Shown: positions 1 to 6,874 of the stretch, piece by piece | Position numbering within the stretch: the first letter of the stretch is position 1 | Layout: each line of letters starts with the position of its first letter | Assembly: GCA_041397385.1 (NCBI GenBank) | Contig: JAWKWW010000003.1 | Span: 1 to 64,000 of the forward strand | Direction of reading: 5' to 3' | DNA: 64,000 nt | Source: Albidovulum sp041397385 | GTDB lineage: Bacteria > Pseudomonadota > Alphaproteobacteria > Rhodobacterales > Rhodobacteraceae | Translations under genes and position numbers: made by a program | The notes under the pieces: model-generated | Database searches by the model: none | Told to the model about the DNA's origin: nothing | Seen by the model: the letters and a program-made list of their open reading frames with translations, nothing else

Positions 1-439
1 GTCCGGCAGCGGAAAATCCAGGGATAGCTTCGGTCGGATCATCGACATTATTGAACGGAACGACTCTTTTCGGGGCACGTGAACAAGCGAGTTCGATACC
101 ATTGTCATAATTCGTAGTATAAATTCTCCCCCATGGATACTTCACGATGTCGCTCATGTCTTGTGTGACGTTTGACAGCGTGAAGCGTGATTTCAGGAGC
201 GCCATTAGGCCACTTTCACCGGCAATCTGCTTATACCGACTGGCAGCGCTCGGAAGTTGCCGAAATCCGCCTTTCCCACTCTCTTTCAAGATCTCACTAT
301 TAAGCAACTCAAGAAGATGAGCGCCCACGCCCAGCGTCCCATCAAATTCGTAGCCCAAGCAAGACGCAGTGAACCCTGCGCCGCAAAACAGGACTGCATC
401 GCCGGACCTGCCTCGGTTCAGTGCGTCGCTCAACTCCAT
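1..439 (-). CDS. SIR2-like domain protein, N-terminal part (runs off left edge)
   Basis: Reading the minus strand from an ATG at 439 gives an uninterrupted frame of 146 residues to the window edge. Near residues 14-24 it has GDAVLFCGAGF, a Rossmann-type nucleotide loop, and near 102-116 it has YPWGRIYTTNYDNGIE. This pair (CGAG plus TTNYDN.IE) is the hallmark of the SIR2-like/SIR2_2 fold. Bacterial members often sit in antiphage systems and deplete NAD+, usually fused to a C-terminal sensor, which would lie outside this window. A weak AAAGG lies about 10 bases before the ATG. The GC content is lower than in the core genes. The neighbourhood is a tRNA-Asn integration hotspot, which fits a defence role, but the function is inferred from the fold only and the C-terminal partner domain is unseen. 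Confidence 0.72.
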   Translation of the reverse strand, partial: MELSDALNRGRSGDAVLFCGAGFTASCLGYEFDGTLGVGAHLLELLNSEILKESGKGGFRQLPSAASRYKQIAGESGLMALLKSRFTLSNVTQDMSDIVKYPWGRIYTTNYDNGIELACSRAPKRVVPFNNVDDPTEAIPGFSAAG

Positions 440-733
440 GGACAAATGACCTTTGCTTTCTGACTAATTGAGAACAACACAACCACAAACTGTCCGCAAC
501 CTTGCAGCGCCAGTCGAGTTTCGGCGCATCGATGACGTTAGCTGGCGGTACAGATTGCGATTGGAGTCCTTCAACGCAAGCAGCTGATACCCCGGATTGT
601 AGGCAAGTTCGGGATTCGTGCAATGCGGACAACATGTTGCACACGCTTTCGACCAACTCGCTTGCCGAGCACGGTCGTCGACGCGCAAACCACCAAATGT
701 TGCATTGCTGTTGCATCGCCGCGCGAAAACGAC
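440..733. other. No recognisable gene between the SIR2-like gene and the tRNA terminator
   Basis: About 300 bases of mixed composition. Short open frames exist on both strands (for example 464-688 minus, starting with TTG), but none has a convincing ribosome site or a recognisable motif. The stretch presumably contains the promoter of the leftward SIR2-like gene. No clear -35/-10 pair stands out. Confidence 0.4.
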
Positions 734-760
734 AAAAGCCGCCCATCGAGGCGGCCTTTA
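734..760 (-). terminator. Bidirectional hairpin terminator, probably the original tRNA-Asn terminator
   Basis: A perfect 6-bp stem, GCCGCC (738-743) and GGCGGC (750-755) with loop CATCGA, is flanked by AAAA on the left and TTT on the right, so it could work in both directions. On the minus strand it lies about 20 bases beyond the truncated copy of the tRNA-Asn 3' end at 782-801. Before the element inserted it would have sat just after the tRNA gene. It is therefore likely the native tRNA terminator, now about 6 kb away from its gene. Confidence 0.7.
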
Positions 761-781
761 TCATCTTGATCTCTTTGAGAT

Positions 782-801
782 ATTTTGGCTCCGGCGGTAG
801 G
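782..801. repeat. Distal attachment-site copy (20-bp repeat of tRNA-Asn 3' end)
   Basis: ATTTTGGCTCCGGCGGTAGG here is identical to 6855-6874, which covers the last 16 bases of the tRNA-Asn gene plus 4 bases beyond it. The two flanks also share TTATCATCTTG a little upstream (758-768 and 6831-6841). A partial tRNA 3' end repeated at the far end of an element whose integrase lies next to the intact tRNA is the classic footprint of a tyrosine-recombinase genomic island. The repeat pair defines an element of about 6073 bp. Confidence 0.85.
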
Positions 802-996
802 AAGCAGCGAGGTTTCTGGCTTTCAAAAAAATCTACTGAAAACAGTATGATGGGCCTTATTTGTGGGTCGTCCGGAAAGAAAATGTGTGTCGTGACAGCC
901 ACGCTTTGTGTGTCGCAAAGGTTGATCCTCGAGGGGCCGCCAGTGCTTTCGACACAGAGCGACGACGATGTGCACTTCAAGCTAACTTCGAACCGC
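802..996. other. Element-internal spacer between att copy and reverse transcriptase end
   Basis: About 195 bases with a short A-run near 826-831 and no gene. It is the 3' flank of the leftward reverse transcriptase gene. No clear terminator hairpin is visible. Confidence 0.4.
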
Positions 997-2289
997 CTAC
1001 ATTTTCTTGAGCTGCTCGATCTCACGAAGGGCTGCGCGTTCAAATCGCTTGATCTGACGTGTGATTTTTTCATCTTTCCCGAAAGCGGCTGCGCTGCGCC
1101 TTCCATACGAGGAAAAGTTTCGGACCACGCGGACGCCCTCTTCATCACAGACTTTTAGGTGAGTAAATCGGCGGTAAAGGCGTTTTGTATGCGCCTTCGT
1201 CGATTTGCCGGAAGCGATTTTGTGTTCGGCGACCTTACGAGTTCGGCGCATTGCTCTTCGCATCTTCCGCCACTGGCGAGCCAGCGAGCTTCCCGAATGG
1301 CGGGCCCGTCTTCGTGGAGCGAGAACCCGAGATATTGAGCGGCTTTCCCTGATATCAGCTCCTGCACCGGGAAAAATCTGTTCTCTCGGTCTTGTGCGGA
1401 GAAATTTCGAGCTTCTCTGCCTTGATGAGGTCCATGATTTTCGTTTCAGCCGCTGCGGCGTGAGCAGGGTCGCAGATCACCAAGATGTCGTCCGAATAGC
1501 GGCGATACAGCGCACCGATGCTGTCGCAGAAAGTGCGTGCAGCCGCGTCGAAATCAATCATGTATAGGTTCGACGCTGCTGCGCTGATGGGGGTGCCCTG
1601 AGGGATGCCTCGCCGATGCCCCTTTGCCAGTTCGGGGTTCGGGTGGAACTTGATGCCATTGGCTTTGAGCTCTTCGACGCTGGCGATCCGGTCGCGGCTG
1701 TTATCCTTGAGTCGGGAGGAGAATGTGGCGTTCGCATTGAGTTCTTCCATATCGACGTAGTGGAAGGCGGTGATCGCCCGAAACACTCGCATCCAGTGTT
1801 CGGGGAGCGACGTTACGCCCAGCACTGCCTTTAGGCGTCGCTTCAGAAGCGTGTGGTCAAGGTTGTCGAAGAAGCTGCTGACGTCGAAGGCCAGTATCGT
1901 GACGGGGGCATGGGTCTTGGCAAAGGCAAGCACTTCCGCCGAGAAATCGTAGTTACCACGTCCGAGGCACGATAGGCCAGAACGCTATCGGATAGGCCCG
2001 TGGCGTCATAATGGGCGTCTAGCGCCTTATTCATCTCGCTGGCGTAGAACGAAAGTATGCAGGCGTCCCGGTGCGATGCATACTTGATCGGGCGGTCCTT
2101 CGAGGTGATCGTCCGCTTCCCGGTCTTCGGGCACTTCTTGTAGCGTTTCTCGGATTTCGTGTAGTGCAGGAGTGGGAGGAACGAGTGCTTAAGCACGAAG
2201 TCCGGGTCCATCACCTTGCTGGCGAACTTCTCGCCAACGGGCAGATCGAAATGGCGGTAGCCTCTGGACTTAAACCAATCGAGCGGCAT
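997..2289 (-). CDS. Reverse transcriptase, DRT2/UG2-like, probably antiphage (frameshifted as sequenced)
   Basis: The start ATG at 2289 follows AAGGAGG four bases upstream. Joining three frames gives about 430 residues. The N-terminal part has GYRHFD and RPIKYASHRDA, then SVLAYR. The palm has FDVSSFFDNLDH (about residue 135), GIPQGTPISA and RRYSDDILVIC (about 262-272), so the catalytic box is YSDD. The thumb has AQYLGFSL then SSLARQWRKMRRAM, and the C-terminus has RLYRRFTH and NFSSYGRR. This order resembles the unknown-group RTs used in defence, best DRT2, rather than group II intron or retron RTs. There is no maturase domain and no retron VTG motif that I can see. Single-base breaks lie near 1965, 1368 (a T5 run that should be T6) and 1285. 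As similar breaks hit core genes, the protein is probably intact in life. Assignment to DRT2 comes from memory of the motifs, not from a search. Confidence 0.72.
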
Positions 2290-2460
2290 TGAGCCTCCTT
2301 GTCGCAGAGTTCGGAGGACTGGCCCTGACCCTGGGCTCCGGTTGTTAGGCCGGGCGTCCCCCGAACGCACGCCACCTTCTGTCAGCGTATACGTTCAGCG
2401 TCTCACTTCCGAACGCCTCGCAGACACGGGTCTCGAAACGCGAGGTGGTATAATGTAACC
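2290..2460 (-). ncRNA. Candidate structured RNA upstream of the reverse transcriptase
   Basis: The 408-bp gap between the RT start and the hsdM remnant is long for this compact element. Read on the minus strand, its RT-proximal half can fold. CCTCGC (minus strand of 2439-2444) can pair with GCGAGG (2415-2420) around an AGAC/GTCT helix, followed by a GCGTTC/GAACGT helix. DRT2 and retron RTs need a template RNA encoded just upstream, so this is where one would be expected. I have no covariation evidence, and the 5' end and true extent are unknown. Confidence 0.35.
2449..2454 (+). promoter_or_regulatory. Perfect -10 box (TATAAT) facing right
   Basis: TATAAT on the plus strand ends 21 bases before the ATG of the small open frame at 2476, with GGAGG between them. 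No good -35 is seen 17 bases upstream. It could drive the small frame, or an antisense transcript across the region upstream of the RT. Confidence 0.3.
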
Positions 2461-2475
2461 GTGGAGGTCCGAGCT

Positions 2476-2679
2476 ATGCTCAGTGTCTCATTCAGTCTGG
2501 CTCTGGTCGCGGCGATGCTGTTCGGCATCGTGCTGCCAGGTCACCATAAAGAAGTTGACAAGTTCAACGGCCAAACCCGCAGGCCAATTCCTACGGGCTA
2601 TGGGGAGATGGTGAGCGGGTTGGAGCAATTCAAGGTTGCGGGCAGCCCAAGGAACATTTTTTCCGCAGCGCGGAACTGA
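2476..2679 (+). CDS. Possible small membrane peptide opposite the RT leader
   Basis: The frame has 67 residues. ATG at 2476 is preceded by GGAGG (2463-2467) with an 8-base spacer and by a TATAAT at 2449. The N-terminus is hydrophobic (MLSVSFSLALVAAMLFGIVL), as in a membrane anchor or signal peptide, followed by a polar tail with HHKEVDKF. I do not recognise a family. The same frame is free of stops from 2329 to 2679 (351 bases), wholly within the gap between RT and hsdM remnant. It may be a real small protein, an antitoxin/toxin-like peptide, or an accident of a structured non-coding region. Confidence 0.3.
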   Translation: MLSVSFSLALVAAMLFGIVLPGHHKEVDKFNGQTRRPIPTGYGEMVSGLEQFKVAGSPRNIFSAARN

Positions 2680-2697
2680 GGAGCGGAACAAGGTCAA

Positions 2698-2895
2698 CTA
2701 GGCAGCCGCGTAGATGCTTTGCCCGAGCCGACGGGACCAATCCGGCTTTCCAGCTGCTGCGAAACGCTTCTCGGCGAAGCGGAGGAAGATCAAGCCCAGA
2801 ACAGGGGTGGAGAACTGGCTCGGTTTCAGGCCGGTGTTGGCCCATAGCTGGTCCGCTGCTGACCAAAGCCTTTTCTCCACGTCTCCATCGACCAT
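2698..2895 (-). pseudogene. Truncated N-terminus of a type I restriction methyltransferase (HsdM)
   Basis: From the ATG at 2895, with GAGGAAC 5' of it, the frame reads 65 residues and stops at 2698. The stretch KRLWSAADQLW, then LKPSQFSTPVLGLIFLRFAE, is typical of the HsdM N-terminal helical domain (HsdM_N). A complete HsdM has about 500 residues, so the SAM-binding and NPPF catalytic part is missing. Homology seems to fade after FAEKRFAAA. It points the same way as the RT. It is most likely a remnant left when RT-bearing DNA replaced the rest of a restriction locus. Expression of the fragment is possible because its start signals look intact. Confidence 0.68.
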
Positions 2896-3240
2896 GCTCG
2901 TTCCTCATGCCTGAATTGATTTGGGTCTCGCCCCTACGTGGAACCGTAGCACGAGCATTTCGTGTTCGCCAACAAGGTCTTGCGATACCTAATGAACGTC
3001 CACTCGATCATCGAGAGGGCCGATTTGTTTCACCGCAAAATTTGACAGCACAGGATAGATAGAGCGGTATCGCGCATCCCCCCGGTGGGGTGGGTCAGTG
3101 GTGGCGTTCATTGAAGCGCAAGTCACATTGCATGCGGAGCGGTGCGCCCAGCTTCGGTCCCGCTCGGTCGCTGTGTCGATTGCTCGTTGGGGTATACCGC
3201 AACGGTCACCTCGGGGGGTAGCCAAATGGATGTCCGTTAG
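2896..3240. other. Intergenic region between hsdM remnant and serine recombinase
   Basis: About 345 bases with no supported gene. It should hold the leftward promoter of the hsdM remnant. A TTGACA is present at 3042-3047 on the plus strand, but no good -10 follows at 17 bases. Confidence 0.4.
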
Positions 3241-3242
3241 GG

Positions 3243-3279
3243 TTGACTTTGTATTTCGGACAGCCTACCTATCGGACAG
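3243..3279 (+). promoter_or_regulatory. Likely promoter and direct repeat before the serine recombinase
   Basis: TTGACT (3243-3248), a 17-base spacer and TACCTA (3266-3271) form a plausible sigma-70 promoter. The octamer TCGGACAG occurs twice (3256-3263 and 3272-3279), 16 bases apart, straddling the -10. It may be a binding site for the recombinase or for a repressor. Confidence 0.35.
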
Positions 3280-3309
3280 AACCCAAACGAACACCTTCCG
3301 AGGAACTCC

Positions 3310-3945
3310 ATGACCACGATTTTCTATGCCCGCGTCTCCACCGCAGACCAGACGCTCGACCATCAGGTCGCGCAGGCCCGCAAGGCAGGCTTCACTGTTG
3401 ATGAGGTGATCGCAGACCACGGGCAGTCCGGTGTCTCCACCATCCTGTCCGAGAGACCCGAGGGACGCCGCCTGTTCGACAAGCTCCGCAAAGGGGACAC
3501 CCTAGTGGTGCGCTGGGTGGACCGTCTCGGGAGGAACTATCAGGACGTGACCGACACCATCCGGCACTTCATGCGGCAGGGGGTAACCATCAAGACCGTG
3601 ATCAACGGCATGACCTTTGACGGGGCGACCACAGACCCGACCCAGCAAGCCGTGAGGGACGCTCTTATAGCCTTCATGGCGGCAACCGCTCAGGCTCAGG
3701 CCGAGGCGACGAAGGAGGCCCAGCGCGCCGGTATCGAGCACGCCAAGTCCGAGAAGCCCGAGGCCTACCGGGGCAGGAAGCCCAGCTATGACCGTGACCA
3801 GTTGAACCTTGTGCGTGACATGACGGGCACCGGAGCGGGCACCTCAGAGGTGGCGAGGGCGGTCGGATTGAGCCGCCAAACCGTCCTTCGCATCCGGGGC
3901 GACATAGCCGAGGCAGAGGCCGCTATGGCCCGTTGGGGGATGTAA
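3310..3945 (+). CDS. Serine recombinase (resolvase/invertase family)
   Basis: 211 residues, a normal length for small serine recombinases of the Tn3 resolvase/DNA invertase group. The N-terminal catalytic domain begins FYARVSTADQ, with the nucleophile at Ser10, and continues with VVRWVDRLGRN (the D-R-LGR arginine motif). A long helix rich in A/Q/E follows, and the C-terminal part, GTSEVARAVGLSRQTVLRI (about 178-196), is a helix-turn-helix. It would resolve or invert DNA between short sites. A TTGACT/TACCTA promoter and a repeated octamer lie just upstream. It shares the element with a tyrosine integrase, so it probably serves another function (resolution, or a plasmid-derived ancestry) rather than insertion at tRNA-Asn. 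Confidence 0.9.
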   Translation: MTTIFYARVSTADQTLDHQVAQARKAGFTVDEVIADHGQSGVSTILSERPEGRRLFDKLRKGDTLVVRWVDRLGRNYQDVTDTIRHFMRQGVTIKTVINGMTFDGATTDPTQQAVRDALIAFMAATAQAQAEATKEAQRAGIEHAKSEKPEAYRGRKPSYDRDQLNLVRDMTGTGAGTSEVARAVGLSRQTVLRIRGDIAEAEAAMARWGM

Positions 3946-4260
3946 GGAAAATCAAGGGGTTACAATTAACCCACACCATAGAGATAAATTACCCCCACCA
4001 TAGAGGTAAATGACCCGCCCTATAGCCCTAGGAGGCGCGCCCTCGTGCTGCAGTGTCTTGGCGCGCCCAACCCACATACTAGGGCGATTAACCCCCATAC
4101 TTGCCCAGAAGGCCGTGACACTGACCCAGCAGCTACGACCCGGGCGGTTCGGGTATTCTGATACATACCAGGATTAACCCGCCCCCTAGCCGAGAAGACT
4201 AGCCCGAGCGTTTCCCTCGAACGCGGTCGCTGGGCTTCCGTGGTGGTTTTCTTTTTGGGC
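3946..4260. repeat. Iteron-like repeats in a non-coding stretch
   Basis: There is no gene here. CCATAGAG(A/G)TAAAT is repeated at about 3976-3989 and 3998-4010. ATTAACCC occurs three times (near 3965, 4085 and 4172), with further degenerate AAATTACCCC and AAATGACCC copies. Clustered short direct repeats beside a recombinase gene recall replication iterons or multiple operator sites. No replication gene is recognised nearby, so the role is open. Confidence 0.35.
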
Positions 4261-4316
4261 ACACCTCTTCAAGGGGGTGCGATCAATACATCCCGCAGCC
4301 CCAACGCTTGTCCGAC

Positions 4317-4411
4317 AATCCGCCTCCGCACACGTAGTGTATACCCCTTCAGGTGCACCGGTAGATAATCCGCCTCCGCACATGTATTGTGTCCCTCTAG
4401 GTGCTCCGGCT
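4317..4411. repeat. Two imperfect tandem repeats, 50-bp period
   Basis: The unit starting AATCCGCCTCCGCACA at 4317 recurs at 4367 with about 8-9 differences over 45 bases. Each copy contains a near-palindrome (ACACGTAGTGT, then ACATGTATTGT) and ends with AGGTGC(A/T)CCGG. The repeats lie in a gene-free stretch of about 820 bases (3946-4766) between the serine recombinase and the small-gene cluster. Confidence 0.55.
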
Positions 4412-4579
4412 TCGCCTCCGCGAACGAAGCCAAATCTTAAAGGTGAACCCTCAGCTTGCTCCAGCTTCGCTGCATGGCCCTGAGCTTGCACTCTATCAAG
4501 TGAAGACCCATTGCCGCTGATCGCGGCGAATACCAAAGCCCCTAAGCCAGCTTAGCGAGCATGTTCGAACTTCATCATC

Positions 4580-4726
4580 TCCTTGGGTCTCCAAGGACGA
4601 AGTCGCCATGTGAACGCTGCCCATGAAAGGCATGCTGAAGCGCCCCTGAGTTCTTCAGGTGATCGTCAGGCGCATCTTCACATGCACCTCCACCAAGGAG
4701 GTCCGTCTTCGACGGTCAAGACCTCC
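4580..4726 (+). promoter_or_regulatory. Leader hairpins before the small-gene cluster
   Basis: Two inverted repeats are clear. One is TCCTTGG-GTCT-CCAAGGA (4580-4597), a perfect 7-bp stem. The other is GGAGGTC (4697-4703) with GACCTCC (4720-4726) enclosing CCGTC/GACGG. They precede the ATG at 4767. Neither is followed by a T-run, so they look more like a structured leader or operators than terminators. The exact role is unknown. Confidence 0.35.
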
Positions 4727-4766
4727 CACCTTCGCATCTTTCCATCACCACCGAAAGGAACCCTTT

Positions 4767-5024
4767 ATGTTCGACGCTGTCGATCCCATTGGCATGCTCA
4801 TCCCTTCTGCGGATGAAGCCCGCACCATCGAGTGCCCCGGATGCACCACCGCTTTCACGCCCCAGAGGCTCAACCAAAGCTATTGCTCACGGGCGTGCCA
4901 GAAGAACGCCTCACGGGGCAACCGTAGTTTCGAGAACAGAGAACGCTCGCGACGGCACTATGAGCGCGCCCAGCGGTTAGCTGAGATGTCTACTGGCGCC
5001 CCCCGCAGGAGCGCCTTGGGGTAA
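4767..5024 (+). CDS. Small zinc-ribbon-like protein
   Basis: 85 residues, with ATG at 4767 preceded by AAAGGA. Two cysteine pairs, ECPGCTTAF and YCSRACQKN, spaced by about 15 residues, form a CxxC...CxxxC knuckle that probably binds zinc. The C-terminal half is very basic (RSFENRERSRRHYERAQR), suggesting nucleic-acid contact. The stop TAA overlaps the next ATG (TAATG at 5022-5026), so the two genes are translationally coupled. Similar short zinc-ribbon proteins are frequent on phages and satellites, but I cannot name the family. Confidence 0.65.
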   Translation: MFDAVDPIGMLIPSADEARTIECPGCTTAFTPQRLNQSYCSRACQKNASRGNRSFENRERSRRHYERAQRLAEMSTGAPRRSALG

Positions 5025-5248
5025 TGAAGCACATCCTGGAGTTTATCCCGTATGATGCTGGTCTTAGGAACATCCTGACAGACCCCGACATACACATGCA
5101 GCCCCCGCGTGCTGACGGTCGGATGGACATCGCTAAGGCAGCGAACGCATATACCAAGAAGTTCTACAGTCTCTCGATCAAACGATACATGGCGGCGAGG
5201 AAGGTTCGGTCCGGAAATGAGCCCGAAGGCATCCCGCTGTCCTCATGA
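5024..5248 (+). CDS. Hypothetical protein, translationally coupled
   Basis: 74 residues from an ATG that overlaps the stop of the zinc-ribbon gene. It has an acidic/aliphatic start (MKHILEFIPYD) and a basic second half (AYTKKFYSLSIKRYMAARK). No domain is recognised. The tight overlap with the upstream gene is the main evidence that it is translated. It is probably an element-specific accessory protein, perhaps DNA-binding. Confidence 0.5.
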   Translation: MKHILEFIPYDAGLRNILTDPDIHMQPPRADGRMDIAKAANAYTKKFYSLSIKRYMAARKVRSGNEPEGIPLSS

Positions 5249-5306
5249 CGCGCAGCTTTTCTCTGCAATTCAACGCCCCTGTCGGTCTATCGGCGGAGGC
5301 TTTGTT

Positions 5307-5450
5307 ATGCCCGAAGGCCCGGTCAAAATGCTCACCAATCTTATCCGATTTGACCACGATGCAGTCCGTGTCATCCGGATCAACGGCGAATATCGGCCGC
5401 CCAACGAGCAAAATCATCTCTCGAACAGAAGGCCTCTTCGTGGCTACTAA
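5307..5450 (+). CDS. Very small protein, possible antirepressor-like fragment
   Basis: 47 residues, with ATG at 5307 preceded by a strong GGAGG (5295-5299) at a 7-base distance. The sequence LIRFDHDAVRVIRINGEYR faintly recalls the first strands of BRO-N/antirepressor domains (VRV...DGEPWF), which are normally longer. It ends 10 bases before the convergent end of the integrase gene. The ribosome site is the best support; the family link is weak. A competing frame at 5245-5502 covers the same bases but has no ribosome site. Confidence 0.4.
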   Translation: MPEGPVKMLTNLIRFDHDAVRVIRINGEYRPPNEQNHLSNRRPLRGY

Positions 5451-5460
5451 AGGGCAGCCT

Positions 5461-6753
5461 TCACAGCCCACTTTGGAACTCCTTGAGCCTCGCCTTCGGT
5501 GACCCGTAGGTCGTCTCAGCGACGGCCTGATTATGCCGAAAGGAAGCCGTGACGGACCTCTACAGGTGCCCCAGCATCACGCAGCTTGTCGCTCACTCGG
5601 TGACGGAGACCATGGACGGTGAACCGGGTGTCGGGGGTGACATCCCTCACCACCTTCATCAGGGCTGCAGAGGCTGCGTCAGCGCCACGAGGACGGCCAT
5701 AGCGGGGGAAGATAGGGGAACCCAACGGGGCACCTTCGAGGGCCTCCCTGACGGCTCTCAGGGCCTCTCCGACGAGGGGCACAGAACGGACACTTGAGGC
5801 TGTCTTCACGGTGCGGATGGAGTTGGGGCGGATGAGGACATGAGGGGTCTCTCCGTCGAGGACAATGTCGTCTGTGACGAGACCCATGGCCTCTCCAAGG
5901 CGCATCCCGGTGCCTCTCAGCAGCACCCACAGGGGCCTCAGGTTCTCACTCAGGCGGGCCTCTATGCTCGACACAAGGTCATCCGGTAGGGGCAGCTTCT
6001 TGTCCACCGCCAGCTTCTGCTCCTTGGGCCATGGAGTCCAGCAGGCCTGTTCATCGCCGCGATGTCCATCTCCTTGAGGGCGTGGTTGACGACGGCCACC
6101 ACGATGTTCGTCTCCCTCTTGACCCCAGAGCGATGGTGGTGCCATCAGCCTTCTTGGCGTTGAGCATGTGGTCGAGATAGCGGCGTCTGTGATCGACGGT
6201 CATGTCCTCTAGGGCCACCTTGTCGGGGTCACCCAGAGCAGCCTCTACACGGGCAGACACACGGCTCAGGTCCACGTCCTGCTTGCTGCCTTCCTCGATA
6301 CGCTTGTCCTGCCGGTAGAGCTTGAGCGTCCATAAGGGTGACCTTGGGCAGGGGCCTCGGGGTCCTGCGAGGAGAGCCTTGGTCAGCATCGGGTCGGCGG
6401 TTCTCATGGTCTCGAAGATCATCCGGCCCGTCTCAGGTTCATCCGGGTCCAGCCCGACGACGTTTGAGTGGGGGCCTGCACAGGGTCATCAGGGCATCCA
6501 TGCCACTTTTGCTGGGTGGTCCGGTGGTCGTTGCCGTGGCGCTGGCTCCTCACGGGTCTGTCCGGACCATCCGGTCGAACTCGGCCATGACCTCCTGATA
6601 CTCCCGATGAAAGGCCAGCCCCTCCGTGTTGCGGATATGCACTTGCAGGAACCCTTCGCCCAGCGCCTCAGCGACATCCTTAGGAAGCGGCGACGAAAAC
6701 AGCACCCCATTCGGTCGCTTATCGATGTGCTTGATCTTCGTCTGCAGGGCCAT
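5461..6753 (-). CDS. Tyrosine integrase of the tRNA-Asn element (frameshifted as sequenced)
   Basis: The start MALQTKIKHIDKRPNGVL at 6753 and the end at 5461 give about 430 residues when the broken frames are joined. The N-terminal part (HIRNTEGLAFHREYQEVMAEF) is the SAM-like/DUF6538-type arm typical of rhodobacteral phage integrases. The catalytic domain shows RGTGMRLGEAMGL (first Arg), HGLRHRVSDKLRDAG (H-x-x-R) and, in the last shifted frame, QAVAETTYGSPKARL with the nucleophile Tyr. At least three single-base breaks occur (near 6550, 6130 and 5540). The gene ends next to a small convergent gene and starts about 105 bases from the tRNA-Asn 3' end, exactly where the integrase of a tRNA-targeted island is expected. 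Confidence 0.82.
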
Positions 6754-6854
6754 CTGTGTGTCCTCTTGTGTGTTCTACTGTGTGTCGTGAACAACAGCAA
6801 ACCCCCCTTGAACACAAGGAAAAAGGGCTCTTATCATCTTGTAATCTCGAGGAG

Positions 6855-6874
6855 ATTTTGGCTCCGGCGGTAGG
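6855..6874. repeat. Proximal attachment-site copy overlapping the tRNA-Asn 3' end
   Basis: This is the second copy of the 20-bp repeat at 782-801. It covers the end of the T-arm/acceptor strand and CCA of the tRNA. Element DNA lies to its left and brings a CCTTG/CAAGG hairpin (6808-6821) that may act as a substitute terminator for the tRNA. Confidence 0.85.

Noticed and set aside
464..688. 74-residue minus-strand frame beside the SIR2-like gene
   Set aside because: It starts with TTG without a ribosome site and has no recognisable motif. Its end overlaps no conserved feature.
502..1158. 218-residue plus-strand open frame at the left of the element
   Set aside because: It crosses the terminator, the att repeat and the RT 3' end, has no ribosome site and resembles no protein. 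It is antisense to the RT tail.
997..2289. Group II intron or retron
   Set aside because: There is no maturase or HNH domain, no intron domain V sequence seen next to the gene, and no retron-type VTG/NAxxH motifs. The tail resembles defence RTs.
2896..3309. Proteins encoded between the hsdM remnant and the serine recombinase
   Set aside because: Short frames exist on both strands but lack start signals and conserved motifs.
4317..4411. CRISPR array
   Set aside because: There are only two units, imperfect, tandem without proper spacers, and no cas genes. No array is seen anywhere in the window.
5245..5502. 85-residue frame joined by ATGA to the 74-residue gene
   Set aside because: The overlap is suggestive, but the frame runs into the integrase 3' end. 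A better frame at 5307-5450 with a strong GGAGG covers the same bases.
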